A DNA stretch of 64,000 nt. It comes from Erigeron canadensis. Its lineage: Eukaryota > Streptophyta > Magnoliopsida > Asterales > Asteraceae. Shown here piece by piece: positions 44,566 to 56,685 of this stretch. Numbering within the stretch: the stretch's first letter is position 1; each line of letters opens with the position of its first letter. The translations under genes and the position numbers were made by a program. The stretch spans positions 8,494,001-8,558,000 of the forward strand of contig NC_057765.1 of assembly GCF_010389155.1 (NCBI RefSeq), read 5' to 3'. The notes under the pieces are model-generated. The model searched no databases and was not told the DNA's origin. It worked only from the letters and a program-made list of their open reading frames with translations.

Positions 44566-45790
44566 TCAGTAATATCCTGTCCTTACTATCTTAGCTCGTA
44601 ACGCTCTAGCTCCAGAATGATTCCCGCATTCCCCATCATGTATTTCTCTCATGACTTCTCGTGCTTCCTCTTTTTCCAAACATCTTAAATATGGACCTGC
44701 GAGTGATTTCTTGTACAATCTATTTTGTTTAATGAAGAAATATGATACCTTTACCTTGAAAGCTCTGTGATTTTCCTGTTCTGGAATAATTCCTTCCAGC
44801 AAATATTTCATAATTGGTTCAATCCAGGATTCTGAACTGTCCCCAGAACTATGCTCTCCCGATACTTGTTCATCAACTGCTTTAATTTGTATCGTTTCTA
44901 TGGCCGGGTTCATTATTTTTATTATAGGTATCTTAGTATCTAGTGGAATATTGAGTGAGGATCCTAAATAAGCTAAAGCATCTGCTTCTATATTCTTTTG
45001 TCTTGGGACTTGTTCTATACTAAAGGAATCAAAGTGTTTAGCTAAAGTTTTTACTATTTCTAAATAAGCTATTAATTTCTCTCCTCTAACCGCATAAGAT
45101 CCATTAAAATGATTTGCTAACAACAAAGAATCTACATAAACTTGAAAGCGTTTAATACCCATGTTTTTAGCTAATTCTAATCCTGCTATTAAAGCTTCAT
45201 ATTCTGTTTCATTATTAGTAGCAGTAAATTCACAACTATTAGATTGAGGTAACATATCCCTCTGTGGCGATTTTAGTATGATTCCTAAACCTATTCCCCT
45301 TACATTTGCTGCACCATCAGTATGCAATATCCATTTTTCACAATTTTCAGTTAACATTTTAACTTCTAAATCAGCTTCTGGTTGTAAATCATTAGTAAAA
45401 TCAGCTAAAGCTTGAGATTTAATAGCAGTTCTAGGTTCATAAGTTATGTTAAATGCACTTAACTTTACAGACAATTTAGCCAATATATCTTCCTGACAAT
45501 TCTGGTTTTCTGAGCACACTTTTTATAGGATAATTAGTTTTTATATGGATAGGATGTGTTTCAAAGTAATGCCTAAGTTTAGTTGATGCCATTATCAAAG
45601 CTAATATTAATTTTTCTAAATGTGAGTACCTAGTTTCAGCATTTAGTAAACTCTTACTAACATAATAAACAGGATGTTGTTTACCTTCGTGCTCTTTTAG
45701 GAGCACAACACTTACTGCTTCTGATGATACTGAGAGATATAGAAAAAGTATTTCACCTTTTTCCGGCTTCATCAATAAAGGTGGAGTTGA
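44566..45790 (-). pseudogene. Tat element RNase H and second (archaeal-type) RNase H
   Basis: The first piece (45476-45775) reads YLSVSSEAVSVVLLKEHEG and HPVYYVSKSL, the RT-associated RNase H. A frame change near 45500 follows. The second domain reads LHTDGAANVRGIGLGIIL with EYEALIAGLELA and YVDSLLLANH. This is the archaeal-type RNase H that marks the Tat lineage. The tail has the H-H-C-C start of the integrase (YKKSLAGPYLRCL). Confidence 0.82.
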
Positions 45791-45801
45791 TAGATAAACC
45801 T

Positions 45802-46360
45802 TTAATGCTTGGAATGCTTCTTCTTGTTTTCCCCCCCTTTGAACTTTATATTTTTCTTCAATATATCATAGAATTCCTTGCATTTGTCCGATGATCTTGA
45901 TATAAATCTGTTCAGCGCTGCTAATCTCCCAGTTAATCTTTGAATATTCTTTACATTCCTGGGTGATTTTAGCTCCACAATTGTCTTTATCTGCTCTGGA
46001 CTTGCCTCAATTCCTCTTTTGTTGAATAGGCCTGAAACTTTTATCAATACCTAAATTATGAGTGATAATATCTTTAGTGATACCTGTCTTATCTTCCTGC
46101 TTCCAAGCAAATGTAGATTTTCTTTTTCCTAGAAAATCGACGAGATCCTTTTCAAGATCCTCTGGTATCTTCTTTCCTATGAACACCTTAATATCAGGAT
46201 CTTCATTTGATATCTGGACCTCTTTTTCGTCTTGATCTTCAGATTCCCTGATATCAAGAATGTTCTTCTTTGATTGCTATGCTTCAGTAGATTTGCTTGT
46301 AGATTTCATGGAGGCCATATAACATTCCTTAGCATCCTACTGGACTCCCTTTATCTTCAC
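45802..46360 (-). pseudogene. Tat element RT remnant lacking the catalytic core
   Basis: The N-terminal RT edge (KVFIGKKIPEDLEKDL and STFAWKQEDKTGI) runs to about FRPIQQKR. Only a few codons later the RT thumb NKRGIEASPEQIKTIVELK begins. The palm with FGLxNAPATF and the YxDD box is absent. The join falls in CAAAAGAGGA, a stretch both ends could share. A microhomology deletion is therefore likely. Confidence 0.75.
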
Positions 46361-46428
46361 TACCCCCCAAGGAGTTGGGATCTTCACACATTGATGATAA
46401 GTTGAAGGAACAGTCTCGTTTCATGTAT

Positions 46429-46710
46429 CTATGGCCTGCCTAAAATAATATTGCGACCAGGTAAAGAATCAATAACACAAAATTTTTGCATTGAATTTAC
46501 CCCTTCGACATAGACTGGCAATTTTATTTCGCCATAAGTATTCTTAATTTCTCCGCTAAAACCAACGAGAACCGTGGATTTCCCGCCAATTTCTTCTTCA
46601 GAGATTCCCATCCTTTTCAAGGTTTCCAATCTAATGATATTGACCGAACTGCCATTATCAATTAAGATCTTGCGCACAAAATGGTTAGCCACATATAAAG
46701 TTACTACCAA
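46429..46710 (-). pseudogene. Tat element aspartic protease
   Basis: The active site reads ILIDNGSSVNII, the DNGSS form typical of Tat elements. An LVGFSGE flap-like segment and a C-terminal ILGRP follow. The frame is open over 93 residues, but a stop separates it from the RT remnant and from gag. It would cut Gag-Pol in the particle. Confidence 0.82.
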
Positions 46711-46760
46711 ACCATCATGATGAGGATCCTAGATGTTTTCCATATCATCCTCCTCAAAAG

Positions 46761-48060
46761 TCACTTTATCCATTCGTAACACATTAGATTTTTGTAGTGG
46801 CTTTTCCCCTTTTTCTGATTTAGCTTCCTTCGCATTCCTTTTTGCCGCTGAATAGGATGTACCACATACTTATGATCCACCTGAAATATAATTAATAATT
46901 CTAGCATTAGTTGGAGGTGATTTAGTTTTCGCTGGCTGTTGGAGGTGATTTGAGCCTTCTTTTTGCCAAATAGTTCTGTCAGATCTCCTTTGCCAAGGAG
47001 TATCCCGACTTCTCTCCTGAAAGCAAAACATTCTTCAATAGTATCCCTAAAATCTTCATGATAGGCACACCATCTTGACTTGTCTTTGTTTGCATCACTC
47101 TTAGGATTCTTGGGAAGCCATCTAACTTTGTCCCCAAGATTCTTCATTGCTGCTACAATTCCTGCAACATCAACAGGGAAACAATATATAGATAAGTCAG
47201 GATATTGATAACTTCCAGGTCTTTCGACTGTATTTTGTTGCACAGCTCTTGTATATGGCTTGTTTCTGCTTGGTCGGAATACAGGAGTTTCTGTTCTTCT
47301 GTTTGGACGATCATATGTTGATGGTGTCTCTATCCTTTTCCTCAGCATTTCGTCTTCTTCCAACCTGATGAACCTCAAAGCACGATTTCTTGCTTCGTCG
47401 AGTGACCTGCAAGGTGTCATAACAAGATCCTGATAATATAAAGAATCTTTGCTTAATCTCATCTTCAGGGCTTGAACTACAGTGTTCATGTCCAACTTTG
47501 GAATCTGCAGAGATTCTCTCGTAAACCTGTTAAGAAATTCTTTCAAAGATTCATTATTCCTTTGAGTGACTTGATAAAGATCACTCGTTATCTTATCAAA
47601 AAGTCTACTACAAGAAAATTGTAAATTAAACTGATTAACTAAATGTGCAAAAGAAGTGATAGATCCATTTGGTAAGTTTAATAACCACTTCAGGGCTGCT
47701 CCTGACAATGTAGCCCCAAAACCTTTGCATAAGCATGCTTCCCTCAGATCCATCGGAATTGGAACTGTCTCCATTTTTTTCCAAATATTGGGCCACATGT
47801 TCTTCCGGGTCAGTGGTTCCATCATATGTTTTCATATGAGGTGCTGAGAATTTCTTCAGAATTTCCACGTTAGCAATAGCTGGTATAAACTTGGAAACCC
47901 TGTACATCTGTAGATCGGCTTCTAGGATTGGCTGACAGTATCCCGGAAATGTTGAGATTAGTTCCTTGATTTTCTGCAACTCCCTCGCTAAATACACATT
48001 TGCCACATTGTCCTGCATATCGTTAGCAATATTTTCATAATTAAGAGGGGAATTAGTCAA
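46761..48060 (-). pseudogene. Tat element Gag
   Basis: It begins near 48060 (MTNSPLNYENIAND) and reaches YDGTTDPEEHV near 47810, a Tat Gag hallmark. A shift in a T-run near 47770 moves the reading to the second frame. There GATLSGAALKWLLNLPNGSI, FNLQFSCSRLF and the KSLDEARNRALR type region follow. It ends with a WCAYHEDFRDTIEECFAFRR motif, the place of the zinc knuckle (about 47000-47060). It is capsid-like protein, now broken. Confidence 0.8.
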
Positions 48061-48076
48061 ACCTGGAGTTATCGTA

Positions 48077-48996
48077 TGTCACACCCCACCTTAGGCGGAA
48101 TTGTAGGATATGACGAAAAGATATAGCTATAGCACATGGACTTTATAATAGAGTCATACTAAATGAAATTCAAATAAATGTAAATTCCACAAGCAGAAAG
48201 TTTAAGCAACACGCCTCGAATATCAAAAGAAGTATCAAATTTCTAATAGAGTTCAATGTTTCAAATGCAATTTAGGAGTCCATGAAGGATCTCTTTATTG
48301 GTCTTCCTAAAGTCCATAAGCTCACTCTCCTTAAGCATTGTTATTACCTGAAAATGAATGCTCGAAAATGTCAACATAATGTTGGTGAGTTCGTAGGTTT
48401 AAAGGATTACAAATGAATTTGTTGTGCATGATAAATGAGGTTTAGACAATAGTGTAGATATAAACATGTAGTAGCATGTATGCATACCAAATACTGATCA
48501 TTGCCATCATAGTTATCCAACAACATAAACTCACTACTGCTTGCCAACAACTCAATCACATCACTTGCCAACAACTCAATCACACATTGTTATACCAACA
48601 AACTACCAGCTGGAGTATAAAGTTGGTTATTTGTTATCATTGTTATCCATTGCCATAAATTGTCTTCAATAGATATCGACAGACATCTATTGCATCATGA
48701 AATCACGCAAACAAGCTAACATACACATTTCATAAGTACACGTATATGTCCAATAAAGCAAACTAGTTTTCGCACAGCTGGTAAAGAAATAAAAAATGTT
48801 TTGAGCATCATTTTCCCCCAAAGAAATAATATAAAAAGGGGCCACGAAACTCACCTCAATCAGCAAGTAGTTGTGCAAAGTCCAAAAGATCACTAGAATC
48901 TACACAACATATACATGCACAAGTTACAATTATCGACATGGTCAATAACCGTCCATTGTAACCCGCATTTGATGATATACATATATGGCTACTTTC
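48077..48996 (-). mobile_element. Fragment of G-family LTR
   Basis: It starts TGTCACACCCC and follows 31640-32526 closely, with the same landmarks (GAATGCTCGAAAATGTC, GTAACCCGCATTTGATGA). It ends abruptly at CTACTTTCA, where the gag of element H begins. Length difference is due to small indels. Preceding bases TCGTA give no testable duplication. Confidence 0.8.
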
Positions 48997-49464
48997 ATCA
49001 GGAAGAGAGAAGAAGTTTTCACAGGCTCGTTTTAAATCAATTCTTTTTGTTTTGATTGTGTCGGCAGAACCTTCATACATGCTGCACAGTCTTTCCCACA
49101 CTTCCTTGGAAGTGGGATATTTGATGATGAGCTTCATGATGTCAGTAGGAAGAGTGGTGACAATCATGTTTTTGAGTCTGGAGTCAAGATTTACCAGCCT
49201 CTGCTCATCATCGGTCCATTGCACATCTGGTTTGACAAATTCAATCACAATCTCAGGAGTGTCAGCAGTTGCTCTTGGTGTTCTTTGTACCAGGGTGGGT
49301 ACATATGGACTAACAATCAAAATGGTCATAAGGTAAGGTTCCACACCCACAATGTGAAGTAGCATTCTTTCATTCTAAGATCCAAAGTCCTTAGGCTCGA
49401 ATCTTGGAGAAACAGACACATAACCAAAGTCACGTGTGTTAACGAGGGTTGGAACAACAGACAT
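48997..49464 (-). pseudogene. Element H gag start (Sirevirus-like)
   Basis: It begins MSVVPTLVNTRDFG and is nearly the same as element B Gag over its first 150 codons. A TGG-to-TAG type stop lies near 49376 (DFGS-stop-NERM). The gag is lost beyond FSLPDES at the junction with the G-family fragment. Confidence 0.85.
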
Positions 49465-49577
49465 GTTCTTGTTTAAAAAAAAAAGAGATTTTTTGACAAG
49501 AAAAGAATAGAGGTACAGAAATTTAAAGTAAATACAAGAAGGCAAACAGATCTTGTTCCAATAGTTTAGGAACAGTA

Positions 49578-49589
49578 GCTCTGATACCA
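49578..49589 (-). other. Element H primer-binding site
   Basis: The minus strand reads TGGTATCAGAGC, an exact match to the initiator-Met tRNA primer site, 3 nt from the LTR. Confidence 0.85.
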
Positions 49590-49591
49590 CT

Positions 49592-50244
49592 TGACAGTCC
49601 ACGATTTGCACAACTTGTAATCAATTAACTAGGCAGTAAGCAAATGAGAATAAGTAAATAAACAAGAACATAAATAATATTCAAGTACACGAGTCTATGC
49701 AAGTCTAATCATATGTATCATTGATTAAACAATGAATACATGATCGATATTACAATTTGTCTTACAAGGAATTACATTTGTCAAGTTTTTAGACACACTA
49801 GAAAAACTTAAACAATTTTACAGGATAAATAAGTGACACACACTTTTTTAAGGTGACAAACACAACAATTGTGTTGCGGTTGTGTTGCCTTTTATAGGGG
49901 AGAATTAGGGCAACACAACCTTCTTTTGATAGTGACTGATGGTGGTTGTCGACATCTCATTGGCTCGAAGTACTTGCATCTAGGAGCCTTTGTCTTCTTT
50001 ACTAAATTGGGTATGAAAGAGAAAACCCTTAACTTTGGTCCACATGAATCTTTACCTTACAAGGTAAAATACAGTTGGAAGAACCACCATGTGACTCTTG
50101 TCTTCTTCTTGTTTAAATTCTTCCCGCCTTGACTTACAAATTGGAAAGAAATCATCCACTGATAAATAGTCACTGGACTCGCTGATGACTTGCTGACGAC
50201 ACACGTTAGCGACCAAGTCTGATAAGCGAATCCAAGTCTCAACA
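49592..50244 (-). repeat. Element H 5' LTR
   Basis: On the minus strand it starts TGTTGAGACTTGG and ends GGACTGTCA, with ends and length like element B's LTR. Both also contain CGCTGA-type words near the start. The 3' LTR is not in the window. The right flank is unique sequence leading to the ankyrin gene. Confidence 0.78.
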
Positions 50245-50814
50245 GATTATTGTTTTGTTAATTAGATTATGAAGTATAGAAAGTATATAGGGATAAGGAA
50301 AGAAAGATGAGAAATATGTACAGATAAAAGTGGCGATATAGATTAAAGGAAAAAATATTATGCCGGGGCACAGACGGCAAAATTATGCCGGGATCTGTTT
50401 TTTCTTTTTGTGTTAAAGACGCCATCCGGGGCGTTGTGAAAGGCGGAAAGGGGCTGTGTCAGGCTCTAAGGTGCGTCGCTCTCACAGTTTATGATTTTAA
50501 ATGAGATATTGATGTTTTTAAAATTGTTTTTGGTGTATTGTTTGTCGTTGGATTATTTTTAATAACTCAAGTATTTTTTTAATTGATGATAACTGAACCA
50601 AATTACAAAAACTAAGGAGTGAAGCTCCCAAATATACGGAAACTTAATTAGGGCCATGTGGGCATCCCCACTTGACCCATTACTTAATTAGCTGAGATCC
50701 ATGGAAAGCGGAAAGCACGTGTGTGAAGACTTCATGCAATGACCCGCTTCTCATCCGTATTTTATTGTGATTTATCAGATGAAGTTGAAAGGTTACAAAT
50801 TAGTTGAAGTGATT
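50245..50814 (+). promoter_or_regulatory. Upstream region of the ankyrin/PGG gene
   Basis: This is 570 bp of non-repetitive, gene-free sequence. It carries a G-box-like GCACGTGTG near 50714. No clear TATA box close to the start could be fixed. Retrotransposon LTR H lies directly upstream and may limit the promoter. Confidence 0.4.
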
Positions 50815-53753
50815 ATGGCAGCTTCAACATCCAACAACAATAATCCGAGCATCATAGTTGAAGTTAAAGACGATCCATACTCATACCCATACCCATACCC
50901 ATACCCATCACATGTTATAGCTCCACATTTTGTTACTGTGAAGCTGGGTGATAAGAGCAAGTACAACACTTGGAAAACACAGATGCTATGTCTCTTCTCG
51001 AGTCACGGAATGCTTGGTTTCATTGATGGAACATTTGTAAGTCCCGATGATGGTCAAAATGAAAAAGGGAGAGGTGCGGAAGATATGAAGGAGGCATGGA
51101 AGAGATCAGATTCACTAGTCAAAGGTTGGATTCTTGGTTCACTCTCTGAAGATGCCGCCATTAAAGTTGTCAATCGCCTGACACGGAAGCACAAAGAGTC
51201 TAATTTTACTGCAAAACATGCATGGGATGAGCTACAGAGTAATTATGGTCCTTCAGTAGATCATCAAATGGCAGTAGCAGGTACACTAGATCTGCAATGT
51301 TCTATAGCTTATTTGATTATAATTTAACCCGATAAAAAACTAATTAAGTAGACACCCACTTTTTGTTTTGTTTTTTTTTTGGTTTATTTAATTTGATTTT
51401 CTTTTTTTGGCACGCTTGAAGATGAAGAAGAAATTACAAGTAAAGGGGATTCAGAACCTGAAGATGCAAAGTCGAAAGTTGAATTAACAAGAAAGGAAGA
51501 AACCGAAGAAGATAAGAGACAACAGACTAGAATCCAAAATATTTATTGGAATATCGTAAGTGGAGATTCGAGTGATGTGTTATATTATCTAAAACAAGAA
51601 GGTCTTGCACCCACGGACAAGCTAACCCATAATGGCAACACAACACTGCACGTAGCAGTGGGTTCTTCAACCAAAAATCATCAATTGTTAAAAGATTTGT
51701 TAGATATGGTACCAACAGAGAACACACTACTATTGAATTTGGTAAACTCGGATGGAAGCACCTTGCTTCATGTAGCTGCTATTGTTGGCAACACTGAAGC
51801 TGCTAGCATCTTGGTTGAAAGAAACCCAGATTTTTTATTGGCCAGGGATAAGGAAGGTTACACACCATTAGCCGTGTCCCTTTTGAATATGCAAATTGAT
51901 ACCTATTGGCGTCTGTTGCACCTCGCCAAAGCCACAGATTATCACAAAACTCTGTTTTCTGGCACGCGTGGTGATGAGCTTCTAGTTCTAGCTATCTCTT
52001 GTAAACTATTACGTACGTGTCGTCTATATATTGACTTCAAATTCCAGAACTAAAAAAGCTAACCCCCCATTGTACGTACGACTAACTTTCTCAAAATGTG
52101 CATGTAGACGTAGCACTGGACATCTCGTGGGAATACAAAACCAAATATAGTGAAGTTGTGCTAATGACTTTAGCTCAAAACTATCCAAGTAAACCCAACT
52201 TCTGGGAAAGGTTGAAAGGTTCGTTTATTGATATCTTGATTTTATTATAAGTTCCTTTTGACCAATTTCATGAACACCCGACCATTTACTATATATGTTG
52301 AAGCTAGGAATAATACCAGTGGACGATAGTGAGTTTCACCTTTTAACGTTCAAAGGATATTATGAATCGCTTGATAGAGCAGTAATAGTTATTACAATAG
52401 ATAAATAACTGAAAAGACGGAGATTTAATCTCTTGTCCCACACTTCCAATAGACAAAATGTAGCGAACCACACCACCAGCCACATTTTTTTTTTTTTATA
52501 ATTAGTTTTATGATTATATTTTATTTTAATTTTTAGCAAAAACTTATATAAATACTAATTAAAAACAAATTCTCATCAGTAACATATGATTTGGCCTTAT
52601 GTTGCAGCAACGCGACCCGGTGACGTCCACTACTTTCTCGATTATGATTATGCCTACAACCTATTAAGGCGCGTATGTGAAGCAATAGACACCACCAATG
52701 GTAACCATTGTTACCTCAATCCTGTTTTTGAAGCCACAAGACTAAATAAACCCGAGTTTTGTAAAGATATCATGAAAATATTCCCGGATATGATTTGGAG
52801 TACCAATGAAGATGGGCACAACTTTATCCAGTATGCAGTGATAAATCGTTCGGAAAACATTTACAACCTGTTGTACCAGATGAGCGAGCATAAGAATATT
52901 TATAAAACAATCAAAGACTCTTATGGGAACAACCTCTTGCATTTGGCTGCAAGATTAGCACCTTCAAACAAATTGAGTCTTATATCAGGTGCAGCTTTGC
53001 AATTACAGCGGGAACTCCAATGGTTTAAGGTAAGAAATGACTCTACGTTTGACTTTTATTATACATACAAAATGTTAACATATTCTAATTTCAATTCCAA
53101 TGCTAATACTTTAGGAAGTAGAAGGATTCGTACGTCCCATAAACAAAATTCAAAAGAACTCTTATGGTGAAACACCTGAAATGGTATTTACTTGCGAACA
53201 TAAGGACTTGGCGATTGAAGGAGAAAAATGGATGAAGGCAACTGCAGAGTCGTACACGATTACAGCTGCTCTCATCACCACAATCGTATTTGCAGCGGCT
53301 ATTACAGTACCGGGAGGAAACAAGGATACAGGGATACCAATTTTTTCCAACAAGGCAGCTTTCACAATATTTGCAATATCAAATGCCATATCATTATTCA
53401 CGGCTGTTACATCATTGTTAATGTTTTTATCAATCCTCACCACACGTTTCGCTGAACAAGACTTTCTATTCAAGTTGCCTAAAAGGTTGATTATTGGTCT
53501 TGCTGCCTTGTTCATCTCGACGACGTCAATGATCATAGCTTTTGGTGCAACATTACTCCTTGTGTTTGGACAAGGGAGCTCATGGATTCTTCTTCCAATA
53601 GGGGTATTGACATGCTTACCAATTACTTCTTTTGTGACATTGCAATTTCCTCTTATTGCCGACTTGATAAATGCCACATATTTTCGTAGTATCTTTGTTA
53701 AAGAGAAATTTCATGACTATAGCTATGGGCATAAGCGTGACTTCTTCTACTAA
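50815..53753 (+). CDS. Ankyrin-repeat PGG membrane protein (ACD6/ITN1 type) with copia Gag-like N-terminus
   Basis: Five exons are read: 50815-51280, 51422-52012, 52108-52218, 52608-53029 and 53115-53753. All introns are GT-AG and phases agree, giving 742 residues. An in-frame ATG at 50779 is an alternative start. Residues 1-155 (FVTVKLGDKSKYNTWKTQML; AWDELQSNYG) resemble the copia Gag N-terminal domain. Ankyrin repeats follow (NGNTTLHVAVGSS, DGSTLLHVAAIVGN, EGYTPLAVSL), with further repeats in exons 3-4. Exon 5 is the PGG domain (TVPGGNK) with about four membrane helices. Members act at membranes in defence, salicylate or salt responses. The gene is intact and lies alone between repeats. Confidence 0.85.
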
Positions 53754-54918
53754 ATCTTTTGTAGATATAGGTCATTCCCCAATGATACATGATACATGAT
53801 ATATTGGGAAAAAAAAGTTGATTGCCTAATGTTGTAAACTAATTTATATGGCAATGGTTTTTTATGTTTTGCACCTTGTTTCCAAAATTTGAATGAATTT
53901 TGTTTTGGTAATAATAAAGAAAGTGAGAAGATTTTGTGAGTTAGTTTGCCAAGATTTTTAACATGAAATGTTGTCATGGTCCAACTTATAATACCAATTT
54001 TACTCACTTTAACCGGTTTCTGAACCAATGATCTAAAGTTGCCCGATCAACCTATAACGATTCCTCCAATATATATTATTAGGGAATATATTAGCTACTT
54101 TTAGCTGTAACATACTAACTAAACCTCCTAATATCTACTTTCTATATTTTACTTAAATAAAGAACTAGAGTGACCATTTTCTTAATAAACCTCCTGGAAT
54201 ATGTTCCATTTACATTCATTGTGAAGAAAATCTTTGAATTTTTTTTTAACGGCAAAAATGATATATATTAATATAATTCACAAACTAGCAAGGTACTTGT
54301 CCCGAAGAATACAATTACAAGTCCAGTATATAATAAATACACAAGACAGCTAAAAGTCAAGACTTTTCTTATACCATTAACGTACTGCGAGGACCACTTC
54401 GTGGTGTTTTTGATGTAGTCCCAGCCATGCCTTGAGGACCGACCCGAACCTACAAATACAATCATGAATCACAAGCCAAGTAATATTACAGTCATGCAAC
54501 CGAACTCTAGAGACCAGATTCAATATTGAATCCATACAGCTACTACCAGGAAAGAACAATATAGCTATGACACCAACCGAAGATAACCAAACACTACTAG
54601 ACAACCAGCCGCCCCGTGAATACCTGCTGTGACGATTGAATTTCTATAACAACCTCATCCAATAGACATAGGATTCACTTTCGATACACTCTAATCAAAA
54701 TGATGTTTCCTGTCACGAGTAGAAATCCACCGAAAAGATACTAATATAATAGAAACGAACCCCAAACTTCTAAAGATACCCCAAATAATCCCCCTTCCAC
54801 CCCACGCCCGACATATGTAAAATGTGAGGAGTGAATCTCGAACTCGGTTGCTTAATCCCTTGTACGAAGACACGTAAATTGTATTGAATTGTCTGAATAA
54901 GATATAAAATAGACTAAT
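53754..54918. other. Region downstream of the ankyrin gene, possible LINE tail
   Basis: Sequence to about 54230 is the gene's 3' flank, with an AATAATAAAG-type signal near 53910. From about 54240 a T-run followed by AACGGCAAAAATG reads on the minus strand as a 3' end with poly(A). Such ends close plant LINEs. A decayed minus-strand frame (54377-54604) has no diagnostic motif. From about 54690 to 54913 the sequence may be the LTR of the copia fragment beyond S2. Confidence 0.35.
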
Positions 54919-55642
54919 TGTAACATCCTAAACTTTTCATGTTTGACTTGTTGACTTGTCTGTAACGTTAAGTTTCCTCAAGTTTATGTGCCTTAATTGG
55001 ATTATGTGATTAAATGCTTATGTGATTAATATGTTATGACTAATATGAGTTAAATGAAAGTAATTGAAAGTAAGTTATGAAAGTCGAGTGTTTGTTAAGT
55101 CATAAAGTATTCCCGTTGAAAGAAAAGCCTTCGAACGTAACGTTGATAGAGTCGGGGGACTTAAGATGACAATATGAAAGTGTTGGCCAGGGGTTAAATG
55201 ACAATTAGGTTTCCCTAATTGCCATTATACAAATTTTCGGTACGTGAGAAACCCCCAAGGCACCCCTCTTCCATCTCAAAGCAATTCTCCATCCAAATCA
55301 ATCCTTATCTTGATGTTTGATTCAAGTTTGAGCAAGACCTATCATCCTTGTGATCATCTACAAGTAATATATATGATATTCGTTTGATTTTGATCATATG
55401 AACCAATTATATTCCTGGTCTTAGGGTTTGGAACGGGATAATTACAATTCGTTACAGATTTTGAGTCATTCGGGTGATCAATTGAATGGGTAATGTTTAT
55501 GATTGGTTAAGGAATCAATTGATTGAATAAAGTCATCAATTGTACCATAAAATATGTTAATTTTATGTCTCCAGGTCGATTTAAGGTGTTAAGGACGTAT
55601 AGGATTCGAATAGGATTCCAAAAAGGGTTAAATCTGATCTGC

Positions 55643-55775
55643 ACCACGATACCGCCAAGACCACACCAAGGTACCTTCGTGACCATTGTTTGGTTTTTTG
55701 ATTCTGGTCCACGATACCGCCGAGACCACACCAAGGTACCTTCATGACCACTGTATGATCTTTTGGTTGGTGTGT
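55643..55775. repeat. 66-bp tandem duplication in S2
   Basis: Two copies of a unit starting CCACGATACCGCC and holding ACCACACCAAGGTACCTTC are adjacent, with a few substitutions between them. Confidence 0.82.
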
Positions 55776-56079
55776 TCTAGAGCTCGATATCGACAAAACC
55801 ACTAATGGTCTCGGCGATATCACATGTCAGAGTGTTCCAAGGTGTGATTAAGTGTCTAGTTGACTTATGCTTCAATCATTCTTGTACCATAGGTTGTCGA
55901 GAATGCTTATCAAGTACGGTAGACTTATTAATGATTCTTGTGCACTCCATTGAGGTAAGATAACATCTTTTATCACATGAGGAACACCAAAACATAGTTT
56001 TCATAAGTTAACTTCCCCTAAATGAATGCTTGTATGTTTATATGTATTCGGGAATGTATGTGAGGTTATTATGGGATTG

Positions 56080-56480
56080 ATTATGATTACCATTGATGAT
56101 GAATGATAAGCTTATGCATGCTATGATGAAATGATAATATGGTTATATTATGAAATGATGTCATGATGGAATAATGTAAACGATAAGCTTGTATGTACAT
56201 GATGTAAAGATAAAATGATATGATGATAATACGATAAGATGCCATGATGATATGGACGTATGATGCTATAATGCAATGTTAGGACGATATGGTTATGAAA
56301 TGATATGACAATGTGTTGCACACATGTTAAGATCAAATGATGCCAATATGACATGATGATATGATGTTATTATGATACAATGATATGATGTCATGAATGA
56401 TACATTGATAAGGATCTATTATGATATGATGAAGTGATGTTATTATGTGATGACGATATGTTGATGTACATATGTCATAT
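56080..56480. repeat. ATGATATGATG-type low-complexity tract in S2
   Basis: Four hundred bases are built mainly of ATGAT, GATATG and ATGATG words with imperfect periodicity. Frames on either strand are low-complexity and not genes. Confidence 0.75.
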
Positions 56481-56569
56481 GATTAATTGCATGGCTTGAT
56501 CACCTAGTCACTAGATTTCTATAGGTTTGCCTTGACACGTGCACGAGTAAGAGCCCTAAAGTAAAGAAA

Positions 56570-56685
56570 GATGTATGTGATTAGTTTAGGTAAAAGTGTA
56601 GCCCAAGCTAATATAAATTAAAAAAAGATGAAAGTGATTAGTTTAGGTGAAAGTGTAGCCTAAGCTAATATAATAAAAAAGTCTC
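56570..56685. repeat. 57-bp tandem duplication in S2
   Basis: Two units share GTGATTAGTTTAGGT and AAGTGTAGC, then AAGCTAATATAA. An A-run separates them. Confidence 0.78.

Larger units (their letters stand above)
43400..48076 (-). mobile_element. Tat-lineage Ty3/gypsy element, defective
   Basis: On the minus strand the order is gag, protease, reduced RT, RNase H with an extra archaeal-type RNase H, and integrase, which is the Tat-lineage plan. The left limit is a guess. GGCGTCGGAGTG (minus strand, near 43560) resembles the LTR-proximal sequence of Tat elements. The right limit is the start of the G-family fragment at 48077. Neither LTR of this element could be delimited. An alternative is that F and this block are one element. 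Confidence 0.65.

Noticed and set aside
38952..48076. F and the Tat block being one large Athila/Tat element
   Set aside because: Possible, but no 5' LTR of F was found on the right and the ORF-plus-leader unit at 41.5-43.4 kb is self-contained. I kept two entries with lower confidence.
56148..56354. Minus-strand His/Tyr-rich frame in S2
   Set aside because: It reads low-complexity ATGAT repeats in reverse and is not a gene.
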